The notes below the pieces were generated by a model. It had not been told where the DNA came from. It ran no database searches and saw nothing but the letters and a program-made list of their open reading frames with translations. A DNA stretch of 52,275 nucleotides. Origin: Gammaproteobacteria bacterium bin55. Lineage in GTDB: Bacteria > Pseudomonadota > Gammaproteobacteria > Pseudomonadales > Azotimanducaceae. Positions 1 through 10,314 of the stretch are shown in pieces. The stretch is taken from contig MPMU01000005.1 of assembly GCA_002238665.1 (NCBI GenBank), forward strand, positions 1-52,275. Reading direction: 5' to 3'. Position 1 is the first letter of the stretch. The number at the start of each line of letters is the position of its first letter. The position numbers and the translations under genes are program-made.

Positions 1-384
1 GGTAAAGACTGAAGTTCTCACTTGCGTACGTCATCTCACAAACTACTGTGCAGAATCCTAAAACCATGAAAAAAAAGGATGAACCAATGCGAGTATGTGA
101 TGTTTGTGCCTTATAACTTATGCGTTTACGAGTCATTGATGTTCTAAGGGGTGAATTGAACCTGAATGTGTCTGTTGTCTTCCGAATTTACTTCGTTTAC
201 TGCTTGATAACCGTGATTGCTGTCTGTAAATACTTTAGCAACGTCGTGGAGCTTGGCGAAGCCAACTATTTGGTGGAGTTACATGAATCTGCAGGAAACT
301 TTGTTGCAGGATCTCGGTTCGATGTTGTCCTGCTCAGCGACAAAACCAACCACATCCGGCCAGTCTAAGTGTTTCTAGACTGAC
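1..384. other. Region without a supported gene, downstream of adk
   Basis: The only open frame is a plus-strand one of 82 codons at 120-368. It has no Shine-Dalgarno sequence before its ATG, resembles nothing I recognise and faces the adk operon head-on. The minus strand is broken by stops. A short imperfect stem (CTAGA...TCTAG) near 373-393 sits just past the adk stop but has no T-run, so I do not call it a terminator. Confidence 0.5.
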
Positions 385-1020
385 TTAATCTAGGAGGACT
401 GTTTTAATCGACTCGAAAATTGCGTCCACAGAACCCGTACCCTCTATTACCGCATAGCTACATGGATAGTCCCCGTAGTATCGAATCAACGGTTCCGTCT
501 GATTCTTATAGACGCTGATTCGCTCATAGACAGTAGCTTCTTGGTCATCCGGACGTTGAATCAACGGTTCACCAGTATCATCGTCTTTGTCCGGTTCTTT
601 AGGTGGATTGAAAGAAACGTGGTAGACCCTCCCGCTGGCTTCGTGCACTCGACGCCCCGAAATTCGTTGTACTACCTCTTCGTCTGCTACCTCTAGCTCG
701 ATGACAAAATCAATTTTCAGACCTAGTTCTTTCAGTCCTTCAGCTTGCGCGATGGTGCGCGGAAAACCGTCAAATAGCACCCCATTCTCGCAGTCCGGCT
801 GTTTTATTCGTTCTGCCACGATACCCAGTATGACATCGTCAGACACTAGTTCTCCAGCAGCCATCACCGATTGTGCCTTCAGACCTAATTCCGTACCTTC
901 TGCGATTGCGTTTCGAAGCATATCGCCGGTTGAAACTTGAGGAATCTCAAATCTCTCAGAAATTAGTTTGGCTTGTGTACCTTTACCTGAGCCTGGCGGA
1001 CCCAAAAGTATGACGTTCAA
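385..1020 (-). CDS. adk: Adenylate kinase
   Basis: Cytosolic enzyme interconverting ATP + AMP and 2 ADP. The 211 residues match the usual long-LID bacterial form (about 214). The P-loop GPPGSGKGT lies at residues 7-15, the AMP-site DGFPRT motif is present near residue 84, and an extended LID domain occupies about 120-160. The LID lacks the four-cysteine zinc set, as in Gram-negative enzymes. The start is TTG, overlapping the relA stop in a TTGA arrangement, so translation is probably coupled to relA. It is the last gene of the lepA-rnc-era-recO-relA-adk run. Confidence 0.95.
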   Translation of the reverse strand: MNVILLGPPGSGKGTQAKLISERFEIPQVSTGDMLRNAIAEGTELGLKAQSVMAAGELVSDDVILGIVAERIKQPDCENGVLFDGFPRTIAQAEGLKELGLKIDFVIELEVADEEVVQRISGRRVHEASGRVYHVSFNPPKEPDKDDDTGEPLIQRPDDQEATVYERISVYKNQTEPLIRYYGDYPCSYAVIEGTGSVDAIFESIKTVLLD

Positions 1021-2942
1021 TTGCTAGTTCCTTCGCTTTGATCAAGAAGATCTTGTATGCGTCCTCGCATTATTTCCTCAATGTCGTCCAGGTGGGAGAG
1101 ATTGTCCACCACCATTGCCAGATCTTCATGTGATTGGATGCTCAACTCAAATTCCATTCTTGCTTTCTTACTTTTGGAATCTGTACCTGCTGAGATATTC
1201 ACGATATTGAGACCTAGCTGAGAAAGGATTTCACTTACGTCGAGCAACAAATTCGAACGGTCGCGGCCAATCACACTAATCCATTGGTTGCCAACAGGAA
1301 CTTTGTACTCCCGCATCGCTCGAATCGCAATTTCTCTAACAAGCACATTACCAAGTCCTACGTCAACGAACAGATCGTCGATATCGGAATACCCATTTTG
1401 CTCGATCAATTTGTTCGGATCGAACTCCAGCTGAAGCTTCTTGAACTCAGAAATCAGCCAATCGCGGCCAGCTTCGCGGTTCTGCTCCTTGGCATGGTCC
1501 CTAAACCAGGTTTCGATCTTCTCGCGAGCTCTTGAAGTTTGAACGTAGCCTCTGTTCCGTTGTAACCAAATACGCTGAGGTGCACCGCCTGTTTTAGTGA
1601 CAATCTCGACTCTCTGTCCAGTACGGAGTTCTCGATTTAGAGGACTCCGTTTGCCATCGACCAGAGCTCCTACACACGTATGACCAATTTCTGTATGAAT
1701 CCGGTAAGCAAAGTCAATGGGCGTCGAGCCTTCAATCATCTCAACCACATGCCCTTGAGGTGTAGTCAGATATATCTGTCGGTTCTCAGAATTTTCTTCT
1801 GGCGGATTACTCGAGGAGAAATCAAATAATCCTTCTTGCCAATTCAGACCGTCACGCAACCAATCCAATTTGCCTGCACTCAAACTAGCTTTATCCATCC
1901 CTTTATACAACCAGTGAGCACATACACCAAGCTCGGATTGATAGTGCATTTCCTGCGTACGGATCTGTACTTCTAATACTTTCCCGCGTGGTCCAATCAC
2001 GGCAGTATGCAAGGATCTATAACCATTGCTCTTTGGTGAGGCAATATAGTCGTCGAATTCTTCGCTGATGTGTGGCCAGGACGAGTGGACCACACCTAAC
2101 ACCTGATAGCATTCGGACACCGTATCTACGATGACTCGAAGAGCTTGCATATCGTAAATGTGATCAAAATCAACTTGCAGATTCCGCATCTTCCGCCAAA
2201 TACCGAAAATGCTCTTTGCCCGTCCCTCTATGACAGAGGTTATCTGATTTAAGCTCAGTCGCCATTTCAGGTCTTCACGGAGTGTATCAATTTCGATCTC
2301 GCGATCAGATCGACGGGCATTCAACCGATCTCGGACATGCTTGAAGTCTTCCGGCTGCAACGTCCTGAAGGCCATGTCCTCCATCGGCCACTTTAGTTGC
2401 CAAATACCAAGTCGAGTCGCTAACGGCGCATAAAAATTCTGCAATTCCACCGCTATCTTCTTCGCTTCATCGCTGTCTCGATTGCTCGCCTGTAGCGCAA
2501 CCATTCGTTCACATAGTTTGAGTACAACCACTCGGGGATCACTAGCTAAGGAGATCAGCATTTTCCTAACTGCCTCATTCTGAGAAAGCTGTGACCGATG
2601 CTGAAACAGTGAGCTACTGGTCGCTACAGTGTCTGTTGGTGAGAAACGACGTAATAGCTCAATCAGCTCTCTGACTTGATCATGCTGGATTTTGTCAAGT
2701 GGAAGATCTTCTTCAATCACTGGATAGTAGAGCAAACCGGTGATCAGTGAGCCTTCATCAAGGTGTAGCTTCACCAAATGTTCGAAAAAGAACTTAGCTT
2801 TCTGCAGTGAGGATTTGCCCTGTAACTGCCGTGCAGTATCAATAAAAGCTTGTGTAATCTGGTAGTTATGCTCAGAAGCAAACTTGAACAACCAATCCTG
2901 AAAGACTTGATCTGGATTTAGTTCTTGTGAAATGTTCGCCAT
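1017..2942 (-). CDS. relA: (p)ppGpp synthetase, RelA type
   Basis: Ribosome-associated GTP/GDP pyrophosphokinase of the stringent response. Domain order is visible: N-terminal pseudo-hydrolase region (about 1-190), synthetase domain (about 230-350, with the [12 protein letters not shown] core), TGS domain (about 390-455, from [13 protein letters not shown]) and a C-terminal ACT domain (about 560-640). The hydrolase region lacks the HD motif of SpoT ([10 protein letters not shown] where SpoT has LLHDVIED), so it should be synthetase-only. At 641 residues it is shorter than E. coli RelA (744), mostly in linker regions. The ATG start lies 7 nt after the recO stop. Confidence 0.93.
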   Translation of the reverse strand: MANISQELNPDQVFQDWLFKFASEHNYQITQAFIDTARQLQGKSSLQKAKFFFEHLVKLHLDEGSLITGLLYYPVIEEDLPLDKIQHDQVRELIELLRRFSPTDTVATSSSLFQHRSQLSQNEAVRKMLISLASDPRVVVLKLCERMVALQASNRDSDEAKKIAVELQNFYAPLATRLGIWQLKWPMEDMAFRTLQPEDFKHVRDRLNARRSDREIEIDTLREDLKWRLSLNQITSVIEGRAKSIFGIWRKMRNLQVDFDHIYDMQALRVIVDTVSECYQVLGVVHSSWPHISEEFDDYIASPKSNGYRSLHTAVIGPRGKVLEVQIRTQEMHYQSELGVCAHWLYKGMDKASLSAGKLDWLRDGLNWQEGLFDFSSSNPPEENSENRQIYLTTPQGHVVEMIEGSTPIDFAYRIHTEIGHTCVGALVDGKRSPLNRELRTGQRVEIVTKTGGAPQRIWLQRNRGYVQTSRAREKIETWFRDHAKEQNREAGRDWLISEFKKLQLEFDPNKLIEQNGYSDIDDLFVDVGLGNVLVREIAIRAMREYKVPVGNQWISVIGRDRSNLLLDVSEILSQLGLNIVNISAGTDSKSKKARMEFELSIQSHEDLAMVVDNLSHLDDIEEIMRGRIQDLLDQSEGTSN

Positions 2943-2949
2943 TTACAAC

Positions 2950-3648
2950 CTAGCTCAAAAACGCATCGCCAAATAAGTCTCCAGCTTTGAGTTTTTCATA
3001 CCCGATGTAGCGAGAGAACGCACTTTGTAAGAGCATTTTAGCCGTTCGTCTCGTCTCCGATTCAGAGTAATCGTTGCGGTGGATGGCCAATAACGTCGAA
3101 CCCTTAATACACGGTTCTTCCAAAGATTGAACTTGAACGAAGCCCTCTGCGTCCTTAAAGCAATAGCTTTCATCTGGATGGATTGGTTCACCATTCCGCT
3201 GCGTATCGAAAACAAACTCCAGTCCTAAACCACGCAACAATTCACGTTCAAAATTTCTCAAGCAAGCATGTGTATCGGTACTTGAATCCGCGAGCTGGTA
3301 CAACAACTGCTGGTAGGCATGGAACACACCTTCCACAATAGCACCTTCAGGTAGGGTTTTCACGAGTAGCTCATGAACATACATTGCCGAGAACAGACGT
3401 TTACCCGTTAGTGTGAACTGCTCAAGGGGTTCACACTGTTGAATGGTTACCAACGAACCAGTACCCCGCCACGAAACTAAGCAACTCGTATGCAGATCGA
3501 TCGCTGATCTGCCTTTCTTTCTTGCGCCGGGATAGACCGCATTGATGAGAGAAAACCGTTCTGTAAGCAAGGTTACCAGAAAGCTCGATTCCCGGTAACG
3601 CCGTTTATGCAAAAGAAACGCAGGAGATCGTTGAGTAATGTTCTTCAT
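2950..3648 (-). CDS. recO: DNA repair protein RecO
   Basis: Recombination mediator that helps RecR load RecA on SSB-coated single strands. Its 232 residues are close to the family length. The N-terminal OB-fold region (AFLLHKRRYRESSFLVTLLT, then GARKKGR) and the helical middle (FERELLRGLGL) are recognisable. The zinc-finger cysteines found in some RecO proteins are not evident, as is common in Gammaproteobacteria. The ATG overlaps the era stop by 4 nt (ATGA), which fixes the start and indicates coupled translation. Confidence 0.9.
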   Translation of the reverse strand: MKNITQRSPAFLLHKRRYRESSFLVTLLTERFSLINAVYPGARKKGRSAIDLHTSCLVSWRGTGSLVTIQQCEPLEQFTLTGKRLFSAMYVHELLVKTLPEGAIVEGVFHAYQQLLYQLADSSTDTHACLRNFERELLRGLGLEFVFDTQRNGEPIHPDESYCFKDAEGFVQVQSLEEPCIKGSTLLAIHRNDYSESETRRTAKMLLQSAFSRYIGYEKLKAGDLFGDAFLS

Positions 3649-4544
3649 TGATATCCAAGAGCTACGATCGAGTTGTGGTCACTTGTCCAATTCTGCTTCG
3701 TACGAACCCTCAAGTACAAATTCACTTTACGACCTACAAGTTCCGTAATACCTTGTCGAGCTTCAGTCCCTATTGACTTCAATCGCTGACCTCGACGACC
3801 GACCACAATACCTTTCTGAGACTCCTTTTCTACGAAAATCGTCGCGTGAATACTGATGCTTGCATCTTGTTCGTCGTACTTATCTATGACTACTGCACTT
3901 TGATAGGGAAGTTCCTCACCTAATTGTCGGAACAACTGCTCTCGCACAATCTCCCCAACAAGAAAACGACTTGAACGATCCGTCAGATCATCTTCCTCAT
4001 AGATGTGTTTGCCTTCCGGGAGTAACTTTTTCAATTCAGCTTTCAATGCCCCTAATCCATCTTTCTGGATTGCACTGGTCGGGATGAAAGCATCGAAAGT
4101 GTGGAGCTCGGAAATTTCCTTAATGCGAGTGAGGATTAGCTCCTTTTTCTCTAATTGATCAATTTTGTTAAGCACGCAAATGACTGGGATTTCCTGCTGC
4201 TTGATTTGTTCAAGCACATAACTATCCATCTGTGTCCAGCCTTTCACATCCACTACCAGGATTGCAACGTCCACCTCTGCCAATACACCAATAGATTGTT
4301 TCTTGATATAGCTCCCAAGTGCTTGGCTTCCCTCTCGAAACTCTCGTTTTAAGCCTGGTGTATCGATAAAAATCATCTGTGCAGGGCGGTCATTCAAGAC
4401 ACCGAGAATCTGATGCTGAGTCGTCTGCGGACGACGGGAAGTAATACTCAGTTTTGTACCGAGGAGATGATTCAGTAACGTGGATTTCCCGACGTTGGGT
4501 CTTCCAACGATTGCAATGTATCCGGTCCTAGTTGCTAAGGACAC
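3645..4544 (-). CDS. era: GTPase Era
   Basis: Essential GTPase that binds the 3' end of 16S rRNA during 30S assembly. The 299 residues carry G1 GRPNVGKST (about 14-22), G3 DTPG, G4 NKID and a C-terminal KH domain with GIVVGRRGQRLKSIG near residue 245. The start is GTG and overlaps rnc by 17 nt; the stop overlaps recO by 4 nt. The rnc-era-recO order is classical, and links rRNA processing to assembly. Confidence 0.96.
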   Translation of the reverse strand: MSLATRTGYIAIVGRPNVGKSTLLNHLLGTKLSITSRRPQTTQHQILGVLNDRPAQMIFIDTPGLKREFREGSQALGSYIKKQSIGVLAEVDVAILVVDVKGWTQMDSYVLEQIKQQEIPVICVLNKIDQLEKKELILTRIKEISELHTFDAFIPTSAIQKDGLGALKAELKKLLPEGKHIYEEDDLTDRSSRFLVGEIVREQLFRQLGEELPYQSAVVIDKYDEQDASISIHATIFVEKESQKGIVVGRRGQRLKSIGTEARQGITELVGRKVNLYLRVRTKQNWTSDHNSIVALGYQ

Positions 4545-5385
4545 CGTTCTTCCGCAACTCTTTCAGCATTAACTCGGCACACTTTTTCTCAGCTTCTCTA
4601 ATCTGTGTACCCGTTGCTCGCGTGTGAACATCTTTGAGAAGTGGCACTCTGCACTCGACCGTCCAGTTTCCGATATGTGGTACTTTAGGTTTAGAGACGA
4701 CCTTGTATCTCGGAGTCTCCTTACTTTGTTTTTGAACGATTTCCTGCAATTCAACCTTGGGATGTTTTGGCTGCCGCTTCGGTTTCGCAACCTTCGCTGT
4801 TTTTGGTTTGGCAGTCTTACCTTTTGAAGCTTTTGCTACCGACTTAGATCGCTTTCTCTCCTCGTTCACGGGCACGATAAGACCCAGCTCAAGAATGACA
4901 CGATATGCTGCTTCGTACTGCCCGTCTACAAAAACGGCACCGATGATGGCCTCAATGACATCCGCGTGAATCTTCTCCTGTTTGTCGAATCCTTGAGGAA
5001 AAGCTCTACGTTGGTAGATCATGTGATCAATTAGCTGGTTGTCTTTCGCAATTTTTGCGAGATTCATGTTGCTAACTTGACCATTTTTTAGGTGGGTTAG
5101 ACCTCCCTCATGCTCTTCCGGGTAGTGTCGGTAAACGTTGTCAGCGACTGCAAGGCCAAGAACTGAATCACCAAGGAACTCTAGCCGTTCATAATCAGAT
5201 TGACCAGTACTTGGGTGAGTCAGTGCCGCTTGTAAGTAGTGGATTTCATTAAACCTGTAGCCGATTCGAGACTCCACGGCGCGTAGTTTTTTTTGGGTGT
5301 CCCGATCAATCGTCCGTAGATGATTTAAGCGAGCACTGGACTGAACAACTCTGACGATTTGCTGAATCCTGCTCCCTAATCTCAT
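4528..5385 (-). CDS. rnc: Ribonuclease III with a basic linker before the dsRBD
   Basis: Double-strand-specific endoribonuclease for rRNA and mRNA processing. The signature [11 protein letters not shown] is at about residues 65-75 and the second metal-binding helix ([16 protein letters not shown]) near 140-155. The dsRNA-binding domain runs from about 212 to 280. The protein has 285 residues against about 226 in E. coli. The extra length is an N-terminal extension of some 28 residues and a Lys/Ala-rich linker (about 176-208, repeated KxxK and AKPK) between nuclease and dsRBD. The ATG overlaps the lepA stop (ATGA). Confidence 0.94.
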   Translation of the reverse strand: MRLGSRIQQIVRVVQSSARLNHLRTIDRDTQKKLRAVESRIGYRFNEIHYLQAALTHPSTGQSDYERLEFLGDSVLGLAVADNVYRHYPEEHEGGLTHLKNGQVSNMNLAKIAKDNQLIDHMIYQRRAFPQGFDKQEKIHADVIEAIIGAVFVDGQYEAAYRVILELGLIVPVNEERKRSKSVAKASKGKTAKPKTAKVAKPKRQPKHPKVELQEIVQKQSKETPRYKVVSKPKVPHIGNWTVECRVPLLKDVHTRATGTQIREAEKKCAELMLKELRKNGVLSN

Positions 5386-7184
5386 TTTTCTAATCTCAGA
5401 GCGGCTAGAAACGCTGACTGAGGGATTTCTACGTTCCCGATTTTTTTCATTCGCTTCTTACCTTCCTTTTGTTTTTCCAGAAGCTTCTTCTTTCGAGACA
5501 CATCGCCACCATAACACTTGGCAGTGACGTTTTTACGGAATGCCTTGACGTTTGTCCGAGCAATGACATGCCTGCCAATCACTGCTTGTATGGCTACATC
5601 GTACATCTGTCGAGGAATCAATTCCTTCATTTTTACAGTGAGCTGATGACCTTTCGACCGCGCTCGTTCTTCGTGCACAATCATGGCTAGGGTGTCGACA
5701 GGTGAACCGTTAATCAAAATATCGATTCGCACCAACGGCGCTGCCTGGAAGTAACTGAAACCATAATCCAGTGACGCATAACCTCGACTCACCGATTTGA
5801 GTTTATCGAAGAAATCAAGTACCACCTCTGACATTGGGATTTTGTAGGTCAAAGATACTTGTGAACCTGAGTAGAGGATGGACTGCTGCTCTCCCCGACG
5901 TTCGGCGCATAGTTCCAAGACTGATCCCAAGTGGTCAGACGGTACCAGAATGTTAACCAATGCGATGGGTTCGTGGATTTCTGCAATCGTGGACATATCT
6001 CCCAGCTTAGAAGGGTTACTTACAGTACTTACGGTCCCATCCTTGTAATGCACCGCATAGACTACTGAAGGTGGCGATGTGACTAAATCGAGATCATATT
6101 CCCGCTCAAGACGCTCCTGAATGATCTCCATATGGAGCATTCCCAGGAATCCACAACGAAAACCAAATCCCAAGGCATCTGAAGTCTCGGCTTCGTACTG
6201 CAACGAAGCATCATTCAAACAGAGTTTCTCCAGGGCTGTTCTTAGTGCTCTGAAGTCATTGGAATTACTAGGAAATAGACCAGCAAACACTTGTGGCTTG
6301 GCTTTTTCAAAACCAGGTAGCGCTTCTACTTCACTCTTTGCGTGTTTCAGGGTATCACCTACAGGTGCACCACTGAGATCTTTGATTCCAGCGACTACAT
6401 ACCCTACTTCACCTACCGATAGTTTTTCCATAGGTTTTCGGTGGGGCGTGAAGATGCCCACATCATCAACGACATGGGAGCGACCGATGGATGCGGAAAC
6501 GATTCTTTCACCTGGTTTAATTTCCCCGGCGAAAACTCGTACCAGTGAAACAATGCCCAAATAGTTGTCGAACCAGGAATCAATAATCAGTGCTTGAAGT
6601 TCGTCTTCTTCCGTGACTTTCGGTGGCGGGATGTAATGTACCACTTGCTCTAGAAGAGCGTCAATTCCCTGACCTGTTTTTGCGCTGATCATGGCGACGT
6701 CGTTGGTATCTAACCCTATGATTTCCTTAATGTCCTCCGACACCTTATCCGGGTCTGCCTGTGGTAGGTCAATCTTGTTTAGGACCGGAATAACCTCCAC
6801 ACCCAATTCGATTGCCTTGTAGCTTGTCGCTACGGATTGCGCTTCTACACCTTGTGCTGCATCAACTACCAGGAGTGCACCGTCGCAGGCGACCAATGAA
6901 CGTGACACCTCATAACTGAAATCGACATGTCCAGGCGTGTCGATCAGATTCAACTGATAGGTTATACCATCTTCCGCCTCGTACTGTAACGCGACACTTT
7001 GGGACTTAATCGTGATTCCCCGTTCACGCTCAAGATCCATGTTATCCAAGACTTGATCCGACATCTCTCGTTGCGTAAGTCCACCGCAACGCTCAATCAG
7101 TCGATCAGCAAGCGTTGACTTGCCGTGGTCGATATGCGCAATGATCGAAAAATTGCGGATATTTTCGGGTGAAATTGGATTCAA
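5382..7184 (-). CDS. lepA: Elongation factor 4 (back-translocating GTPase LepA)
   Basis: Ribosomal GTPase of the EF-G superfamily. At 600 residues it is full length. It shows G1 AHIDHGKST (about 16-24), the [10 protein letters not shown] switch [15 protein letters not shown] and the LepA-specific C-terminal domain ending in [15 protein letters not shown]. The start is TTG at 7184, 27 nt after the M32 peptidase stop. The next gene downstream is rnc; the signal peptidase gene lepB, which normally sits between them, is missing here. Confidence 0.97.
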   Translation of the reverse strand: MNPISPENIRNFSIIAHIDHGKSTLADRLIERCGGLTQREMSDQVLDNMDLERERGITIKSQSVALQYEAEDGITYQLNLIDTPGHVDFSYEVSRSLVACDGALLVVDAAQGVEAQSVATSYKAIELGVEVIPVLNKIDLPQADPDKVSEDIKEIIGLDTNDVAMISAKTGQGIDALLEQVVHYIPPPKVTEEDELQALIIDSWFDNYLGIVSLVRVFAGEIKPGERIVSASIGRSHVVDDVGIFTPHRKPMEKLSVGEVGYVVAGIKDLSGAPVGDTLKHAKSEVEALPGFEKAKPQVFAGLFPSNSNDFRALRTALEKLCLNDASLQYEAETSDALGFGFRCGFLGMLHMEIIQERLEREYDLDLVTSPPSVVYAVHYKDGTVSTVSNPSKLGDMSTIAEIHEPIALVNILVPSDHLGSVLELCAERRGEQQSILYSGSQVSLTYKIPMSEVVLDFFDKLKSVSRGYASLDYGFSYFQAAPLVRIDILINGSPVDTLAMIVHEERARSKGHQLTVKMKELIPRQMYDVAIQAVIGRHVIARTNVKAFRKNVTAKCYGGDVSRKKKLLEKQKEGKKRMKKIGNVEIPQSAFLAALRLEK

Positions 7185-7211
7185 GGTGGTGTATGCGTCT
7201 TCCCGATGCTA

Positions 7212-8693
7212 CTAAGCCAGGTATCTAGTATGGAGATGATTTAGAAAGTAATCAACAGAGAGCGGTGAGCCAGTGACCTGTTGTATTAGATCCATGCTAG
7301 ACATCAAGCGCCCTTTTTGGTGGATATTGTGCTTTAACCAATGAACGACGCCTTCGCAATTACCTCGACGAATGTCTTCCGTTGGATCCCCTATATCTCG
7401 AACCAGTGCTGAATAAAACTGCGCGGCTGTGAGTGCGCCAAGAGTATACGAGGGGAAATAACCAATGATGCCACTGAACCAATGGGTGTCCTGCATGACA
7501 CCGTTTCGATAGTTACCGGCAGTCGACAATCCCAGCAACTCCGTCATTTCGTCGTTCCATGCACCTGGGAGGTCCGCGACGCGGAGTTCGCCTGATAGTA
7601 CCTTCTGTTCAAGCTTGTAACGCAACAATACATGAAGAGGATAGGTACACTCATCGGCATCCACACGGATGTAACTCTTCTTCACCTCTCTCACGTTATT
7701 TCGGAAGTTCTCAAAAGACCATTCCTGTGACTCCCTGTTTACATTGAAGTGGTTGCAGGCTATGGGGTGGAAAAATTGAAGAAACGCGTCGCTCCGACAT
7801 ATCTGCATTTCGATGAATAGCGACTGACTCTCATGCATCATCATTCCACACGCTGAACCCGCCGGCTCATATCTATGATCAATGGGAAGTCCCTGGGTGT
7901 ACAGAGCATGACCAGTCTCGTGAAAGGCTGCGTATACGGATTGAAGAAAGCTGTCTGACTCGAACCTTGTCGTCACACGTGAGTCGTTTACCGATCCACT
8001 CGAGAAAGGGTGGAAACTCGTGTCCATCCGAGCTCGTCCATAGTCAAGTCCCAATCTCTCCGAGAACGTTCTACTCAAGGACATCTGCTTGTCTTCACTG
8101 AAGTCACCCGTTAACGGCACCACCGGTGATTGTTGGACAAGGACATTTTCGATGATGTCTGGTAGTTCTCTCCGTAATCGATCGAACACAGGATCGATGA
8201 TCGCTTGTGTTAAGCCGCGTTCCCATGAATTAGCAAGCGCGTCGTAAGGCGTTATAGAAAGTGCATCACCAAGGCATTTGGCCTTTTGCCGGAAGAGATT
8301 GAATACCTCTTCAAGTGATTCAACGTTACTCTCCCAATCATTTTTCGCACGATTCACGCGCCATTCCTGGTCGCACCGAACAATAGCTCGCTCGATCGCC
8401 ATAAGCAAATCTGCTGGGACCGCAAATGCCTCTTGCCGTTGCAAACGAAGTTCTCGGATATTCGCTTTTGCCCACTCATCTAATTCGGCCGCATCACAAC
8501 CTTCTAAATACTCACCCAGCTGATCAGAGGTGATAAGCTCATGTGTCATTGCCTGAAGTGTGCCTGCAGCTTCCGCTCGATCCGTTGCACCTTTAGGCGG
8601 CATCATGACGAGATTATCCCAGTCGAGAATTCCCAAGGCATGATCAAGCGCAAATAAGCGTTGTTGTACCTCAACTACTTTGGTGTAACTCAC
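7212..8693 (-). CDS. Metallocarboxypeptidase, M32 (Taq) family
   Basis: Zinc carboxypeptidase that trims C-terminal residues from peptides in the cytosol. Its 493 residues match the family (about 500). The HExxH motif is seen as HETGHAL near residue 258, followed by the third-ligand region with HESQSLFIE. No signal peptide is seen. It lies first in the lepA cluster, 27 nt upstream of lepA, a position that in other Gammaproteobacteria often holds the periplasmic protease gene mucD. Its role in this operon is unknown. Confidence 0.92.
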   Translation of the reverse strand: MSYTKVVEVQQRLFALDHALGILDWDNLVMMPPKGATDRAEAAGTLQAMTHELITSDQLGEYLEGCDAAELDEWAKANIRELRLQRQEAFAVPADLLMAIERAIVRCDQEWRVNRAKNDWESNVESLEEVFNLFRQKAKCLGDALSITPYDALANSWERGLTQAIIDPVFDRLRRELPDIIENVLVQQSPVVPLTGDFSEDKQMSLSRTFSERLGLDYGRARMDTSFHPFSSGSVNDSRVTTRFESDSFLQSVYAAFHETGHALYTQGLPIDHRYEPAGSACGMMMHESQSLFIEMQICRSDAFLQFFHPIACNHFNVNRESQEWSFENFRNNVREVKKSYIRVDADECTYPLHVLLRYKLEQKVLSGELRVADLPGAWNDEMTELLGLSTAGNYRNGVMQDTHWFSGIIGYFPSYTLGALTAAQFYSALVRDIGDPTEDIRRGNCEGVVHWLKHNIHQKGRLMSSMDLIQQVTGSPLSVDYFLNHLHTRYLA

Positions 8694-8832
8694 TTGTCTA
8701 AAGTCCTTCTCTTCTTAGGTGCGAGGTGTCATCCAAACATCTTGGAGGACTCCTAAACCGAAACTAAATTCGCGAATCAAGCTTACTAAGACGCTCTGTG
8801 CAAAACCTGCCATTGCACGACAAGAGCCCTAG

Positions 8833-9210
8833 CTATAGTAGACGTATGACCCTCGGGTGAAGGTATTTCTGGACTGCCCTCAATCGCATAAACCACACCA
8901 CAAGAAGCAAGGTCAGGATGAGAGACGTTAGGATCAGCCAAAGCTCGTTTGTCAACAACAGCAGTGTGACTAAAACTACCAACGGAACTCCGAAAACGAC
9001 GCTGGTGAGGAGCAAGAATCCTACAGAAGAGTGTTCGATCAGAACTTTCGTTCCAATGTCATATTTCTCGGAAATTCGGAGATGCGTATTCGCTGACGCA
9101 AAACGCGCACATTGATTTGCACACTGTGTACATCTTTCAACACTCAGTTGAAGTGTTGAGCTTGTTTCGTCAGAAGCTACAACCGTACCACAACACTCGA
9201 GACTTTGCAA
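8833..9210 (-). CDS. rseC: RseC/MucC-family sigma-E regulator
   Basis: Inner-membrane protein of the RseC/MucC family, which modulates sigma-E and SoxR reduction in other bacteria. The 125 residues include an N-terminal cysteine cluster (ERCTQCANQCARF, about 25-38) typical of the family and two adjacent membrane helices (about 63-105). The TTG start sits 12 nt after the rseB stop. Its place as last gene of rpoE-rseA-rseB supports the call. The family is weakly conserved, so this rests on context and the cysteine pattern. Confidence 0.82.
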   Translation of the reverse strand: MQSLECCGTVVASDETSSTLQLSVERCTQCANQCARFASANTHLRISEKYDIGTKVLIEHSSVGFLLLTSVVFGVPLVVLVTLLLLTNELWLILTSLILTLLLVVWFMRLRAVQKYLHPRVIRLL

Positions 9211-9222
9211 GGTTATTGTGGA

Positions 9223-10308
9223 TTAATCGAGGTAACGGACTCCCTCGGTAATCTTGATAGCGGTTTGTTCAGGAATATCACCTACCGTAGTCACAAGATA
9301 ACGAAATCCATGCTTGGTATCGATCGTTCGACTGACTGCCAATGTCGATCCTTGTTCCACTACATTGACATCTTGTGGATCGAGAAAATAAGGCTGTATG
9401 AAGACACTGAACGTCGTCAGACCGTCGCTATGAAACATCATGAGCGCAGCGAAACCTGTATGTGTCTGTGTGCCTGTTGTGCTAGTTAGCTCAAATCCTT
9501 CGGGGGCATATTCGAGTAACCAGCAATTATTTTGTGTTCTCAGACAAGGATCACGAGGAACTGTTTTTGCTCTTCTATTGGCCTTGGCAGGCTTAATTTC
9601 AAGCATGTCCACGGACTCTACTGTGACGGCGAAATCAAGTGGTGGATTTCCCGATGGATATCGTTCATCGTAGAGTGCTTCAAGTTCAGGATCTACGGAA
9701 CCTAATTGGACATTGGTAAAGCTCATGCTCTCCAGAACCTGATGAGGTGGTTCTGGCTCAATGATCTGGACTCGGAGCGGAATCGCGGTTTCTCTATCTA
9801 GCCACATCCTCATCTGGTTTCGATCGTGGGTATTTGGATCGATCTCAATCACTACGGAATGACGCCCGGCGACGGTTGCTTCACCAACCTTACCAACCTT
9901 GTAGTGTGCCCGCGTGTTTTTCAGCCAATCCTGTAAACCTGGAATGGTGGTAATACCAGATGTAAGTCCATCTGAAACAGGCGAGCGATCATCCTGCATA
10001 TAGGAAAACCGGGCATTTCGGCGTTCTACCTGCATAAATGGACTGTCCGTCCGTCTGATGATCGTCTTGATTTTCCCTTCTGCGTTGTAGTCAAACTTCA
10101 GATTGAGAGTCATGTAGTTTCGACCATTCTGGTAGAACAAATCGCCGGAATAGGGTTGCACATGAATGGCTTTATTCATAGCAAATAACCATTCTTCAGG
10201 AGTGCGTTCACCGGTGCGTTCGCTCTCTTCCTCAAGGGCAAAAGAGACTGTGGTTAACGATAGACCAAACCACAAACAGATATATCTAAACATTCGGCTA
10301 TCCAACAT
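9223..10308 (-). CDS. rseB: Periplasmic sigma-E regulatory protein RseB/MucB
   Basis: Periplasmic protein that binds RseA and shields it from DegS, releasing on sensing lipoprotein or LPS signals. A signal peptide is visible (hydrophobic stretch about residues 7-24, ending near FALEEE). The LolA-like large domain follows (PYSGDLFYQNG, about 53-63) with the small C-terminal domain after about 230. At 361 residues it is longer than E. coli RseB (318), with a Lys/Arg-rich insert between the domains. An internal ATG at codon 6 is an alternative start. It follows rseA by 6 nt. Confidence 0.9.
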   Translation of the reverse strand: MLDSRMFRYICLWFGLSLTTVSFALEEESERTGERTPEEWLFAMNKAIHVQPYSGDLFYQNGRNYMTLNLKFDYNAEGKIKTIIRRTDSPFMQVERRNARFSYMQDDRSPVSDGLTSGITTIPGLQDWLKNTRAHYKVGKVGEATVAGRHSVVIEIDPNTHDRNQMRMWLDRETAIPLRVQIIEPEPPHQVLESMSFTNVQLGSVDPELEALYDERYPSGNPPLDFAVTVESVDMLEIKPAKANRRAKTVPRDPCLRTQNNCWLLEYAPEGFELTSTTGTQTHTGFAALMMFHSDGLTTFSVFIQPYFLDPQDVNVVEQGSTLAVSRTIDTKHGFRYLVTTVGDIPEQTAIKITEGVRYLD

Positions 10309-10314
10309 TTCTAG

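Noticed and set aside
120-368. 82-codon plus-strand frame at the window start
   Set aside because: No ribosome site, no recognisable family, and it runs head-on into the adk operon.
6121-6564. 147-codon plus-strand frame inside lepA
   Set aside because: Antisense to conserved LepA sequence; an artefact of codon usage.
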